A stretch of 46,251 nt of DNA from a virus, in the IMG/VR virus record IMGVR_UViG_3300036823_000185, positions 1-46,251 of that record; one strand, given 5' to 3'. Shown in pieces: positions 1 through 8,300 of this stretch (its first letter is position 1; the number at the start of each line of letters is the position of its first letter). The translations under genes and the position numbers were made by a program. The notes beneath the pieces are model-generated. The model searched no databases and had not been told where the DNA came from. It worked only from the letters and a program-made list of their open reading frames with translations.

Positions 1-47
1 AAAAGCCCCAGGAAGGCGAAAAGTAAAGGTTTGATCGTGTTCTTCAT
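1..47 (-). CDS. Host secreted or membrane protein, N-terminus only
   Basis: Reading leftwards from an ATG at 47, the first residues are MKNTIKPLLFAFLGL, with two lysines followed by a hydrophobic run, which is the start of a signal peptide or membrane anchor. The gene leaves the window after 15 complete codons, so its function cannot be told. It lies outside the left attachment site and is host DNA. Before integration it would have been divergent from glmS, with about 90 bp between the two start codons. Confidence 0.5.
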   Translation of the reverse strand, partial: MKNTIKPLLFAFLGL

Positions 48-118
48 GATTATTCCCGGTCTACGGGAGCGTTGCGTAACCCATGTTAGCTCACTATCCA
101 GCCGCGCGGATCGCACGA

Positions 119-139
119 TTCCGTACAATAAATCCATGT
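119..139. other. attL: attL: left attachment core
   Basis: This 21-bp core is identical to 46148-46168. It contains TACAAT (124-129) and an ATG (136-138), which in the right copy are a promoter -10 element and the glmS start codon. In the left copy the ATG opens only an 11-codon frame (136-171). The integrase begins about 100 bp inward, the usual placement. The exact strand-exchange bases within the core cannot be told. Confidence 0.88.
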
Positions 140-178
140 CGGGAGTAAGTCACGACTCACAGCTGAAATAGTACTTCC

Positions 179-206
179 TTGCGCCCTGAAATGTCACGGG
201 TATAAA
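179..206 (+). promoter_or_regulatory. Candidate sigma70 promoter of the integrase
   Basis: TTGCGC (179-184) and TATAAA (201-206) are separated by 16 bp and point at the integrase, whose GTG start is at 244. Spacing and -10 are good, the -35 is moderate. Its place between attL and int means it would be retained with int in both integrated and excised forms. Confidence 0.45.
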
Positions 207-243
207 CTCAGATCGCTCGGTTTTACACGACGCGGATCAGCGG

Positions 244-1236
244 GTGCCCGGGAAAAATTGCTCTTATGAGGCGGACCAGCTCTGCCTTTTCGATTTCGGA
301 GGTATTGACCTGGCTCGGCTACGCGAAACAAGCAAAAGGTTAAGCCGAACTCCGCGCGCGCGATTGACGATCCGCGGATACGCCTCCGACTGGCGCCAGT
401 TTACGCGGTGGTGCGACCGCGCGGGCCGCAATAGCATTCCCGCCAGCGAAGATACCGTCAAGCTCTACGTGACTTGGATGCTGACGGAGCAAAGCCGTAA
501 GTTGACCACGACAGAACGGCACATTTCTGCAATCGCCCATTTTCACCAGGAGCGGCAGTTGCCTGTACCAATAACAAAGGAAATTAGGAACATTTGCGCG
601 GGCGTACGACGAGAGCGCAAGGAAAAACCGCAAGGAAAGGCTGCCATGACCGCCATCGATCTGGCCTCAATCTCGCGGAGTTGCAATGAAACAAACATGG
701 GACTTCGCGATCGCTCTCTCCTGGTCCTCGGCTTTGCCACGGCGCTGCGCCGCTCAAATATCGCGGGCCTGCGCCTATCCGATGTCAGTTTCCTTGCAGG
801 CGGACTTATAGTCGCTGTTCGATTTTCGAAGACGGATCAGCTCGGAAAGGGCAAAGTGATAGAGGTTTGGCCCGGAGAATGCCCCGCCACCGATCCGATA
901 ACAACTTTGCGGGCATGGATCGAGCGGAGAGGAGATTGGGACGGCCCGCTCTTCGCGCGCATTAACCCGCGCGGCGATATCATCCAGCGGTGCGGTCTGA
1001 GCGGCGACGCCATCGGCGATGTCGTGAAGCGGGCGCTAAGCCGAACTGGCCTGGATGCTAGCAACTACAGTCCGCACTCGCTCCGCGCTGGCTTCATCAC
1101 CGCGTCGCACGAGCGCGGTAGTACGGATCAGGAGATCCTCAATTTTTCCGGTCACTCCAGCGTCGACATGATGCGGCGTTATATTCGGCGCTCGATCCCA
1201 TTCGCTGGACGGAATCCGCTCGAAGGCGTCCTTTGA
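244..1236 (+). CDS. int: Tyrosine recombinase (phage integrase)
   Basis: This 330-residue site-specific recombinase would integrate and excise the prophage at the 21-bp core next to it. An N-terminal SAM-like core-binding domain (about residues 25-125) is followed by the catalytic domain. The full catalytic set is visible: R169 in ALRRSN, K196 in SKTDQ, H278-x-x-R281 in HSLRAG, H304 in SGHSS and the nucleophile Y313 in RRYIRR. The start is a GTG; no in-frame ATG precedes the core-binding domain. It reads inwards from attL, alone on its strand, and ends at a strong hairpin. No small excisionase is evident beside it; the double-HTH protein at 40144-40728 could fill that role. Confidence 0.96.
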   Translation: MPGKNCSYEADQLCLFDFGGIDLARLRETSKRLSRTPRARLTIRGYASDWRQFTRWCDRAGRNSIPASEDTVKLYVTWMLTEQSRKLTTTERHISAIAHFHQERQLPVPITKEIRNICAGVRRERKEKPQGKAAMTAIDLASISRSCNETNMGLRDRSLLVLGFATALRRSNIAGLRLSDVSFLAGGLIVAVRFSKTDQLGKGKVIEVWPGECPATDPITTLRAWIERRGDWDGPLFARINPRGDIIQRCGLSGDAIGDVVKRALSRTGLDASNYSPHSLRAGFITASHERGSTDQEILNFSGHSSVDMMRRYIRRSIPFAGRNPLEGVL

Positions 1237-1297
1237 TATCGTGGCAGGCAGAGCCGCGCCGCGAGCGCTGATCCGCAACTCTTCGCGGCTTCCCGTC

Positions 1298-1333
1298 AGC
1301 CCGCGTCCCGCGCTAACCCCGCGGGCGCGGGCT
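1298..1333 (+). terminator. Hairpin terminator after the integrase
   Basis: A 14-bp GC-rich stem with a single bulged T (arms 1298-1312 and 1320-1333, loop 1313-1319) is followed by only a short T run. It lies 62 bp after the integrase stop and would shield the convergent toxin-antitoxin genes. Confidence 0.6.
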
Positions 1334-1353
1334 TTCGCGTTCGAAAGGAGTCT

Positions 1354-1419
1354 ATGGAACTTGACCCGGAAACGATCGAAGAGGCGAAGCGCATCGAGCT
1401 AGGCGTGGTGTGCCAGTAG
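1354..1419 (+). CDS. Possible 21-residue peptide
   Basis: An ATG at 1354 follows AAAGGAG with a 3-base gap and opens a 21-codon frame, MELDPETIEEAKRIELGVVC plus a glutamine. Its start is just beyond the integrase hairpin and its 3' end overlaps the convergent antitoxin gene. It could be the remnant of a longer gene. The Shine-Dalgarno spacing is short and no function can be given. Confidence 0.25.
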   Translation: MELDPETIEEAKRIELGVVCQ

Positions 1420-1794
1420 CTGTTTCTGTTGGGGGGGCTTTGCGTGTCCCACGCGCTTCGATGCCGCGGTCGGCCCGGAGTTGATAGCCGCTATACCTGC
1501 CAGGACAATTGCCGGCCGGTCCGGAAATTCGGCTACGAGAGTAAGACTGCCGCCCATCGCCGCGACACTCTTTCGAAGGGTCGAAAGTAGAATGTCAGTG
1601 CGTTTTTCGATCCGCGAAACACTATCCTGAGTGATTCCCAGCGACTTAGCCAGATGAGCCTGCGTCAGCTTCCGCGCTTGCCGCAGTTCCCGCAGAGTCA
1701 TCTCTTCGGCGGCCAGTTGCCCGGCGCGGGTCTCGACCTTTTTGCGCTGGGCAGGGCTCAACTTTTTGATGATGTCATCGACGTTCGTGGGCAT
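1399..1794 (-). CDS. XRE-family antitoxin, HigA-like
   Basis: This 131-residue protein has a helix-turn-helix of the XRE/HipB type at about residues 35-75 (LRELRQARKLTQAHLAKSLG, then TQDSVSRIEKR). It stands 2 bp behind a HigB/Gp49-like toxin in the toxin-first order typical of higBA modules. Such antitoxins bind the toxin and repress their own promoter. The tail after residue 100 (SKRVGHAKPPQQKQ) looks disordered. As one of few HTH proteins here, it could also act in lysogeny control, but nothing in the sequence demands it. Confidence 0.85.
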   Translation of the reverse strand: MPTNVDDIIKKLSPAQRKKVETRAGQLAAEEMTLRELRQARKLTQAHLAKSLGITQDSVSRIEKRTDILLSTLRKSVAAMGGSLTLVAEFPDRPAIVLAGIAAINSGPTAASKRVGHAKPPQQKQLLAHHA

Positions 1795-1796
1795 AA

Positions 1797-2168
1797 TTAT
1801 CTCCGTTCTTTCTTCAGCCGTGACAGATGAGCCGCGTAGCGCTCATCTGCTTTGCTGATCAGATTGCGGTAGAACCGCTTTTCGCTGATGCCTGATTTGT
1901 CTCCTGCAACGAGGAGTATCGCCTTGCGCCTTGTGTCAAAAGCAAAGGCTGCGCGCCATTCTCCATCGGCCGCGCTGAAGCGCAGTTCCTTCATGTTGGC
2001 GTACCCGGAACCGTTCAGTGTGTCTACCCGGGGGCGCCCCAATTGCGGGCCGAATCGCTGCAGGTGCCGGGCCAAGGCTAAAATCTCGCTCTGGACGTCT
2101 ATATGCAGCGCGAAAAACTCCGGACCGAACTCATCACCAATCTCGACGATCCAGTCCACTTTTCGCAT
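1797..2168 (-). CDS. HigB/Gp49-like (RelE superfamily) toxin
   Basis: The 123-residue product has the features of phage Gp49/HigB-type mRNA-interferase toxins: an early acidic region (VEIGDEFGPEFFAL), the stretch LGRPRVDTLNGSGYANMKEL, and a C-terminal core (WRAAFAFDTRRKAILLVAGD, then EKRFYRNLISKADERYAAHL). Members cleave mRNA in a ribosome-dependent way. The ATG at 2168 gives the family-length protein; another ATG at 2201 would add 11 residues. Neither has a clear Shine-Dalgarno. The frame remains open upstream to 2348 but without family character. The antitoxin follows at once. Confidence 0.85.
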   Translation of the reverse strand: MRKVDWIVEIGDEFGPEFFALHIDVQSEILALARHLQRFGPQLGRPRVDTLNGSGYANMKELRFSAADGEWRAAFAFDTRRKAILLVAGDKSGISEKRFYRNLISKADERYAAHLSRLKKERR

Positions 2169-2195
2169 TATGACGTACAATCCATATGTTGTCAA
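2167..2195 (-). promoter_or_regulatory. Consensus-like promoter overlapping the toxin start codon
   Basis: On the minus strand TTGACA (2195-2190) is followed after exactly 17 bp by CATAAT (2172-2167). The -10 element overlaps the toxin ATG at 2168, so a transcript starting about 7 bp downstream (near 2160) would lack that start codon but include the whole antitoxin gene. A toxin start at 2201 would lie upstream of this promoter altogether. Confidence 0.45.
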
Positions 2196-2290
2196 GGACA
2201 TATTATGGGCACGCGCGCGATGGAAGTCGCGCGGAGGGGCGGCGAAACTTTGAAGAGTTTCCTGCAGGTGCGGCGGAAACTTTGAGGCAT

Positions 2291-2482
2291 TTATCGCCAA
2301 CCCCTCATCGACCGGGTCGTCCCGGCCGGCGCTTCGTCGCCGGCCCATTTCGCGGCCGAGCGCTTCAGGGTCGCGCGTTCGGCCCTGCCCCGGCGGTCAA
2401 CAATAGCGCACGTAATCCCGTACGCCAGGAAGGAACCGCCAACGAGGCCTACCGCGATCATGAGCCAGCCAAGCGGGCTCAC
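2291..2482 (-). CDS. Small single-pass membrane protein
   Basis: A 63-residue protein with one hydrophobic segment near the N-terminus (GWLMIAVGLVGGSFLAYGI), then a basic tail rich in R and K. The start chosen is a GTG (2482-2480) whose bases overlap the TGA of the preceding gene, the GTGA coupling used throughout this prophage. It is last of a leftward series (3796 to 2291). No family is recognised. Confidence 0.55.
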   Translation of the reverse strand: MSPLGWLMIAVGLVGGSFLAYGITCAIVDRRGRAERATLKRSAAKWAGDEAPAGTTRSMRGWR

Positions 2483-2613
2483 AGCGCCGGCTCCGTCGCG
2501 AAGAGCGACCAATCGTCCGGGGTGCAGTCCGCGAATTCATCCGGGTCCTCGCGCTCGTCGCGCGACTGATCGTAATAGTCGCGGTCGCTCGGCGCGTCCC
2601 ACATACTCCACAT
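2479..2613 (-). CDS. Small acidic protein, 44 residues
   Basis: The ATG at 2613 overlaps the stop of the Gp157 gene (TGATG), and the TGA at 2481-2479 overlaps the GTG of the next gene, so this short frame fits exactly between two coupled neighbours. The product is acidic and aromatic (MWSMWDAPSDRDYYDQSRDE at the start). The tight fit and composition argue for a real gene. No homologous family is known to me; small acidic phage proteins are sometimes inhibitors of host proteins, but that is speculation here. Confidence 0.6.
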   Translation of the reverse strand: MWSMWDAPSDRDYYDQSRDEREDPDEFADCTPDDWSLFATEPAL

Positions 2614-3269
2614 CACGAGCGCACCAACCGCATTCCCCTCTCGACGTGCGCGCCATCAACAACGGCCCCGGCGGCGATCGCCTGTTTGATCGCGGTCTTA
2701 TCCGGTACAGCCGCGGGCGGCGCCGGAATCCGGAGGAACGCCGGCGGGATGGCGTTCTCGTCATCGATCACGACTCGCTCCGGGCAAATCCGCAGCGCGA
2801 TCGCGCTCGTCTCGCCGTCCAGCTTCTTCAAGCCGGATTGCTCGATCGTGGCGATGAGGTAGTTTTCGAGGCGTTCCCGCTGCCGGGCGAATCTCTTCGC
2901 CCGAAGTTGTAGGCGGGCGCCTTCCGCGAGGGCGGCCGTCTCGAGATGCTCGTACATCGCGAGCACCTGGGTGGAATTGTCGATCTTGCGCTTCGTGCCG
3001 GTGATGGCGTCGAGCAGCATCGCGGCAAGCTCGTTACGCGCCTCATCCGTAAGGTTTTCCGCGTCGAAGGCTTCGATCGTGTCCGCGATCGCGTCGACGT
3101 CCGAAAGATGTTCGCGCAGCGTCTTGCGCGGATCGGGCGCCGCCGCGGGCATGAAGCGGACATTCGAGACGCGCTCGATCGAGGCTTCGAGCAGTGGCGC
3201 AAGATCGACGCCGGTATCGAGATCCGGCGCTGTATCGAAGAGCGGGCCGAGCGGAGAGGCGGCGCTCAC
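2613..3269 (-). CDS. Siphovirus Gp157-family protein
   Basis: The 218-residue protein matches the Gp157 layout. A long helical part (about 70-150) rich in E, R and A contains RLQLRAKRFARQRERLENYL, then SGLKKLDGETSAIALRI, then VVIDDENAIPPAFLR and the signature PDKTAIKQAIAAGAVVDGA near residue 190. Gp157 proteins occur in phage early or recombination regions, and their function is poorly known. The GTG start at 3269 overlaps the upstream TGA, and the next gene starts within its own stop. The N-terminal 60 residues are low complexity. Confidence 0.85.
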   Translation of the reverse strand: MSAASPLGPLFDTAPDLDTGVDLAPLLEASIERVSNVRFMPAAAPDPRKTLREHLSDVDAIADTIEAFDAENLTDEARNELAAMLLDAITGTKRKIDNSTQVLAMYEHLETAALAEGARLQLRAKRFARQRERLENYLIATIEQSGLKKLDGETSAIALRICPERVVIDDENAIPPAFLRIPAPPAAVPDKTAIKQAIAAGAVVDGAHVERGMRLVRS

Positions 3270-3796
3270 CGCGCGCCCCGCTGATTACCGATGAAGATGG
3301 AAAGCCCGATCGCTCGAACCGATTCCTCGGAGAATGTGAGGCCGCGGCCGCGGCGGGCGGCGTAGGCTTCGGCCTCCATCACGGCGTCGAGCGCCGAGCA
3401 CATGGCGGCGCACATCTCGATACTTGCCGGGTTGAGCGCATTGGGCGTGGAGTTAGTGCTAACCTGAGCGCGTTCATTCGTAGTTGAAGCTGCGGGTTGA
3501 ACCGGTGCGGGCGCGTTGCTCTGCCAAGATGGCGCGCTCGCCTCAGCTCTCATCGGCGTGATCTCGAATTTTCCACCTTGCCGCTTACACACCTGCACCG
3601 GTGTTTGCGGCTGGATGCGGTGACGGTAGATCTCCTCCGCGGCCGACGTGGGCAAATACATCGTCCGGCCGTCCACCAGCGTGAACATCACGTCTGGCGG
3701 CGTGTTCGGCAGGGTCGACGGTTTGAGTTTTCCCTCCGCGAACTTCAGAGAGATGATCTCGGGGATGTTAGTGCTGAATCTGAGTATTTCCGGCAT
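3266..3796 (-). CDS. Phage protein of unknown function, early leftward operon
   Basis: 176 residues. The N-terminal third is compact and beta-rich (PPDVMFTLVDGRTMYLPTSA, then PVQVCKRQGGKFEITP), followed by a proline/serine/asparagine-rich linker (about 85-120) and a helical C-terminus (MCAAMCSALDAVMEAEAYAA). I do not recognise a family. Its stop overlaps the GTG of the Gp157 gene, so it is co-translated with it, suggesting a partner in DNA metabolism. A purine-rich stretch lies just before the ATG. Confidence 0.7.
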   Translation of the reverse strand: MPEILRFSTNIPEIISLKFAEGKLKPSTLPNTPPDVMFTLVDGRTMYLPTSAAEEIYRHRIQPQTPVQVCKRQGGKFEITPMRAEASAPSWQSNAPAPVQPAASTTNERAQVSTNSTPNALNPASIEMCAAMCSALDAVMEAEAYAARRGRGLTFSEESVRAIGLSIFIGNQRGAR

Positions 3797-3838
3797 CTTC
3801 GTTTCGTCCTTTCTGGCTTTCTTGCTTTCTGTCTTTCG

Positions 3839-4108
3839 TTACGCGACCTTCGTTCCGATGCGGACCGCGCGGATCCAGCCGTTAATCGCCGCCGCGACGG
3901 GCTCGGCGACCAGCTCGTCGACGGCAGCGCTTTCCCGCATTTCGATTGCGTATTCCTCGCCGCCGTTGCGCGCGGCGCCGTAGCTGACGCGGCCGGCGCC
4001 GAACATCTCCATGCGGGCTTCGAGTTGCGCCTCTGCGCGATCGCATGCGGCGCGCTCGGCCGCGGCGTGAGTTTCGTGGGTTCGGGGGTAATCGTTGGGT
4101 TCGTACAT
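3839..4108 (-). CDS. Small helical phage protein, first gene of the Gp157 operon
   Basis: 89 residues from an ATG at 4108 preceded by AGGAGG four bases upstream, the best Shine-Dalgarno in this part of the window. The frame is open further upstream, but that part would cross the operator region and lacks protein character. The product is acidic and helical (RAACDRAEAQLEARMEMFGA, later AIEMRESAAVDELVAEPVAA). It is first behind the leftward promoter at 4179-4208, hence under the control of the triple operator. No family recognised. Confidence 0.7.
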   Translation of the reverse strand: MYEPNDYPRTHETHAAAERAACDRAEAQLEARMEMFGAGRVSYGAARNGGEEYAIEMRESAAVDELVAEPVAAAINGWIRAVRIGTKVA

Positions 4109-4154
4109 TAAACCTCCTGCCTGTGAATCGCCAAGATGGGACTTGCCTTCAATG

Positions 4155-4183
4155 GCGATACCATAAGCGGCTACCGGTATAAT
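4155..4183 (+). promoter_or_regulatory. Rightward promoter of the moron pair
   Basis: A perfect TATAAT at 4178-4183 with a weak -35 (GCGATA, 4155-4160) at 17 bp. The first operator copy (4161-4177) fills the spacer exactly and the second begins at the expected transcription start, a layout expected for repression. It would drive 4260-5239. Confidence 0.5.
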
Positions 4184-4247
4184 GCCATAAGCGGCTTGCA
4201 GTATGCAAGAAAAAAATGTCGCACCATTGCCGGTAAGCGGCTTATGG
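4161..4247. promoter_or_regulatory. Three copies of a TAAGCGGCTTA-type operator
   Basis: Copies lie at 4161-4177 (CCATAAGCGGCTACCGG), 4185-4199 (CCATAAGCGGCTTGC) and, inverted, 4231-4247 (CGGTAAGCGGCTTATGG). The core AAGC-G-GCTT is itself a near palindrome, as for a dimeric repressor. The first two overlap both divergent promoters; the third lies 13 bp before the ATG at 4260. A further perfect inverted repeat, CTTGCA-gta-TGCAAG, is at 4195-4209. The protein that binds here is not identified. Confidence 0.65.
4179..4208 (-). promoter_or_regulatory. Leftward promoter of the Gp157 operon
   Basis: On the minus strand TTGCAT (4208-4203) is followed after 18 bp by CATTAT (4184-4179). Operator copy two lies in the spacer and copy one at the start site. 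It points at the gene starting at 4108. Confidence 0.45.
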
Positions 4248-4259
4248 TAAAAGAGAACA

Positions 4260-4439
4260 ATGGCATCCACGCCACCCAAATCGTTCAGCAAATACCTCGC
4301 TGAGATAGGCCGGAAGGGTGGCGAGGCGCGCGTTGCGAAGGGTTTTTCAAAGCTCTCTCCCGAGCAACGGGCTGAGGTTGGTCGGAAGGCTGCCGCGAAG
4401 CGGTGGGCAAAGAAAGGTGCGGCGAAGAAGGTTCAATGA
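4260..4439 (+). CDS. Small basic KGG-type protein
   Basis: 59 residues, very rich in K, R, A and G: FSKYLAEIGRKGGEARVAKG, then LSPEQRAEVGRKAAAKRWAK. The paired G-R-K-G-G/A-A and K-R-W repeats recall small basic KGG-type proteins common in soil bacteria, for which nucleic-acid binding is often supposed but not shown. Its TGA overlaps the ATG of the next gene (ATGA), so the two are translated together. It is first behind the rightward promoter and triple operator, so it could be the regulator of that region, but this is inference. Confidence 0.7.
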   Translation: MASTPPKSFSKYLAEIGRKGGEARVAKGFSKLSPEQRAEVGRKAAAKRWAKKGAAKKVQ

Positions 4440-5239
4440 CGGCTCGCTGGTTGAAACTACTGCTTGTTGTGACGATCAGTTCGTTATCTGCAGCTGGGTC
4501 CGAAACCGCGAATCTCTTCAAGGGACACGACGGCCCTATATACATCGAGAGCACGCTGTCCTATTCCGCAACCGGCGGGGATCATTTGCTGGCACGCGCG
4601 CGAAATGACTCTGGTCGGCCGATCCAGCATTTTGAGATCTGTATAGGCAACGGTCACGGTTGCCTTTTTAAGCTGTGGAATACCGCAATCTGGAAGCCAG
4701 ACGCTGTACTTAACTGGGATCTTGACTCAGTGGTCCACAGCAAAGACCTGACTCAATTCGTTAAGCTCACCTCTCTTCGGGTCGAAAAGGGCGCGCCCGC
4801 GCCAAAACAGAAGATAGCCTCATCCCGCCCTTCATTCATGCAGTCCTTGGCAATAGGGCTGGCCGCTGCGACAGCGAACCAGCCAGTTCCTTCTGCGGCT
4901 CAAGTGCAGGAGGCCAGCGTCGCACTCCTGCTCTTCGGCGGCGAAGGGCACAAAGTGTTTCTCGGGTGTCTTAATTGCTCAAAGTTCGACGCCAACTCGG
5001 TTTTAAATCAATTCGGTCAGCATGGAAGTCAGTACGCCACGGAGAGCGTCTTCAATCGCTACGGGGAGTTCGGTTCGGCCTACTCGACTTACAGCGCCTG
5101 CAGTCAATATGCGACTGATCCTCCCGTCATCGTCGATCAGGCAGGGCGTTATTACGGGAGGATGACCGTCAATCGGTATAACGATCCCACGCGCCTTGGT
5201 TACTACGCAGCATGGATTGCCGGCGTCTGCCAGCGCTGA
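4436..5239 (+). CDS. Secreted protein with GCxNCS / Asn-Tyr-Gly repeat domain (moron)
   Basis: 267 residues. The ATG at 4436 overlaps the stop of the small basic gene and gives a good signal peptide (MTARWLKLLLVVTISSLSAA, cleavage near residue 21). The middle contains a second hydrophobic stretch (about 137-165). The C-terminal part (175-245) has GCLNCS, then repeats of the form N-x-x-G-x-x-G-S-x-Y (187-200, 206-218) and YATDPPVIVDQAGRYYGRMT, a domain found widely in secreted and surface bacterial proteins of unknown role. It runs against nearly all other phage genes and has its own promoter, as lysogenic-conversion genes do. A change of the host envelope or surface is the likely effect. Confidence 0.8.
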   Translation: MTARWLKLLLVVTISSLSAAGSETANLFKGHDGPIYIESTLSYSATGGDHLLARARNDSGRPIQHFEICIGNGHGCLFKLWNTAIWKPDAVLNWDLDSVVHSKDLTQFVKLTSLRVEKGAPAPKQKIASSRPSFMQSLAIGLAAATANQPVPSAAQVQEASVALLLFGGEGHKVFLGCLNCSKFDANSVLNQFGQHGSQYATESVFNRYGEFGSAYSTYSACSQYATDPPVIVDQAGRYYGRMTVNRYNDPTRLGYYAAWIAGVCQR

Positions 5240-5270
5240 CATGCGCGCCCTCGGCATCCGTCGCCCTTTC

Positions 5271-5301
5271 GATCGCGCTCGGCGTCGCGCTGCGCGCGAT
5301 C
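5271..5301. terminator. Possible bidirectional hairpin between convergent genes
   Basis: GATCGCGC (5271-5278) and GCGCGATC (5294-5301) form an 8-bp stem with a 15-base loop between the secreted protein gene and the converging end of the 1737-residue gene. There is no strong T run on either side, so termination would be inefficient or Rho-assisted. Confidence 0.35.
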
Positions 5302-5346
5302 AGGCGCTTCGGTAAAAGATAAATTCGAATGGCTCCGGCGCCTGTT

Positions 5347-8300
5347 CTACTTCGGGTCCCGGAGAGCCCGCGGCGCCTTCGGCATCCCAAAAAACTGGAA
5401 CATGTCGTCGTTCGTGGGCATCTGGCCTTTCATAACACTCCTGATCGTGATCGGGAGAACCTCGCTCCCCACGTACTTCGCATCGTCGATCCAGTGCTGC
5501 GCATGCGTCCATTCCGCGCGCGAAATTGGATGATCGAAGTAGTCTTTGTTGTTCATCACATCCCAGATCAGCGACGCGAGCGGGTGAATCTTTCCTTTTG
5601 CCGTGTCGACAGGATGCGTCGCCCAGTTCACCGCATCCTTTGCGAAGCCAGGCATCGAGTGGCCGCCCGGGAAGAAGTAATCCATGGCCTTCTGTGGCCG
5701 GTTGCCGGTGAGCGCGTAGTACATCAGGCCGCCCATGATCCCGGTCCGGATCGTCATAGCTGCGAGGTAAGCGCTGCGGTTCGTCAGTCGCTCGCCTTCG
5801 CTGTTGCCTGCGATCGCGTCCTTGATTCCGCCGGCGCCCTCGCGCAAGCTGCCGAGGTCCCAGCCGACGGCGCGCACTGACGCCATCGCCATGTCCTTCC
5901 ACATCTTGTTCCAGAACAGGTTGTCGTAAACGACCTGACCGAAGCGGTTGTCGATCGAATCCCACGCGCGCGACATGGCGGCCTGTGCATCTTTCGGTGT
6001 GGCGTCCGGACCGAGGCGCGACATTTCGAACCGGGCCAGATCGGCAAATGCGCCGAGCTTCAGGCGCGGAACAAGCTCCTTCATCAGTCCGTGCGACGCG
6101 AGATCGGGAAGCGCGAGCGGCGAGCGAGCGAGACCTTCTGCGACACCCCCGAACCCGCCGCGGCGAAACGCGTCGGCCATTTTCTGGGCTTGCCCGGTGT
6201 CATAGAAGCGGTCCTGTCTTGCTCTGCCGCCGGCGACGATCGCCGCGTCCGCCAGCTGGGCAATTTCCGCGCCCTGCGTTCCCGGCCGCATCATTTCCTT
6301 CAACAGCTCGTTTCCCTGCATGGCTGTCGTGAATGGCGCCGCGATAGCGCCCAGGTGGGATTTGAGCGCGGCGAAGCCTCGCCCTTCCCCTGCCTGCCGG
6401 ATCGCGAGCGCGTCTTTCGAGATCATTGCCTCCATCGCGGTCGTGCCTGCATGGAACAGGGAGAAGCCCAATTGGAGCTGATTCATTCCGTTACCCAACC
6501 CCATGTACGCGTCGTAGAGCATGTCGCCACGCATTCCGGGCGAAAGGTAATTGTTCACGATCGTGGCGCGGTCCTCCGGCGCCCAGTAGTGCCCCCGGAC
6601 CACCATGCCGCCCACCGGGACCTCGTCCGTGCTCCTGCCGAGTGTCATCGACTTCTTGACATTGAGGAGTGGCCGCAGAGCCGGATGCGCGTAGAGCTCA
6701 TCGCGCAGGAGGTCCCACGTCTTCGGCGCCACTTCCCGGAAGCGCTCCGGAGCATAGATCATTGCGGCGATCGCATTCGCCATCTTCTCGTCGACAGTGC
6801 GCGCGTAGCTCTTGTATTTCGCAGGTGCGTTCGGTGCGCCTTCCCATCGAAGAGCGGCCAGATCGTTTAGCTCCTTTGCTATTCCCGGTCCTTTGAGCGC
6901 TTTCGAAATCCCATATTTGAACTCGACGATGTGACCGATCTCGTGCGCGAGGACCTGCTCCGGAGATCCAAATTTCGTTTGGACGTCTCCCGCTGGCGTA
7001 GCGAAACCGAGCGCGCCGCGGGGCACTCCCTGCAGGCGTACGTTGCGCTCGTGATTGATTCCCAGCGATCGGGCGAATCGATCGAGCTGGTCCATGAGGG
7101 GCTTGTCGAACGATTCCTCGACCGTGACGGTTGGCTTACCGAAGACGGTCGCGATCGCGTCTTCGATTCGTTTGTACCCGGGCGTCGGCTTCCAGTTCGC
7201 GTCGTGATATTCGACCAGCCCGCGCTCTTTCATCTCGTTCAGTGCTTCGTGCGCGAGAACGTATTTGTTCATCTCGTGCAGCTTCGCAAGCACCAGGTCG
7301 ACGGGGTTATCGGAGATAGGCTTCAGTCCCGCGGCGATGCCGTCGGCAAACGTCTCGATCGAGCGCTGCTTCAGGAACGCGCGGCGCCCCTGCAGGGGCC
7401 CCTTGGCGATGAGATCGCCGATCCAGCTCCGCGCCGCGGCCGGGTTCTCCCACATGTGCGGAAAGTAGTTCTCAAGCCAGGATTCGAGCTTGCCGGTCCC
7501 GAGTGCCCGCACGGCGTCGCGAGACGTGTCGAGCATCTGCCGTAGCGTTCGGGCAATGACCTGCTCTCCCAGCGGGAGCTTTGAGATGTCGCCAGCCTCG
7601 ACGGCGTCGATGAAAGCGCGGGTTTTGGGGAGAGGCTGGGCGGCGAAGTACTTGTGGGCCGCCTTCAGCGTCTCATGCGCCTGGTCGAAACGATTCGCGA
7701 GCTTCGCGCCCATCTCGCGCATGACGTAGCTCGTCTCGCGTGCGCCGTCTGTCCGGGCCGCCGGCGCAAGCCATTTGAGTAGAGTGTCTTTCAAGCGAGC
7801 CCAGCGAGTGGCGATCTGCGGTGCTGACACGGCGGTAGTGCCCGGCGCTGCTGTATTCGCCCCGGCCGGTGTCGCCGATGTTCTTTTCGTTCTACCTGGC
7901 GGCCCCAGCGGCGTCGCGGCCGCGCCGGCCGATCGTGACTTTCCCGGAAACTCTGCAGACTTTCCTTCAGACTTTTCGCCGAAGGCAGCTTTGAACGCGT
8001 CTTCGCGCGCCGGCGGTTCGAATCCCATGGTCATCGGCGTACCTGGCCGCGAAAGCGCCTCGTCCGATGCGTACTGCCGGAAAGCCCGGGTGATTTCTGT
8101 CGGTTTGCCTTCGAGCGTCCGCGCGATCGCTACGGCCTCGTCCGAGTGGCCGCCCGTTCCGAATAACCCTTCCTGGCGCACAAGATCGTCGACCGGAACG
8201 CCGCGGGCCTTTGCGTCCTTCAGGAGAGACACTGCCTCCTTCACCGGCTCGGTCAGATCCCAGTCGCCGCGCTGCGCGGTCCGCATGACGGATGGAACAA

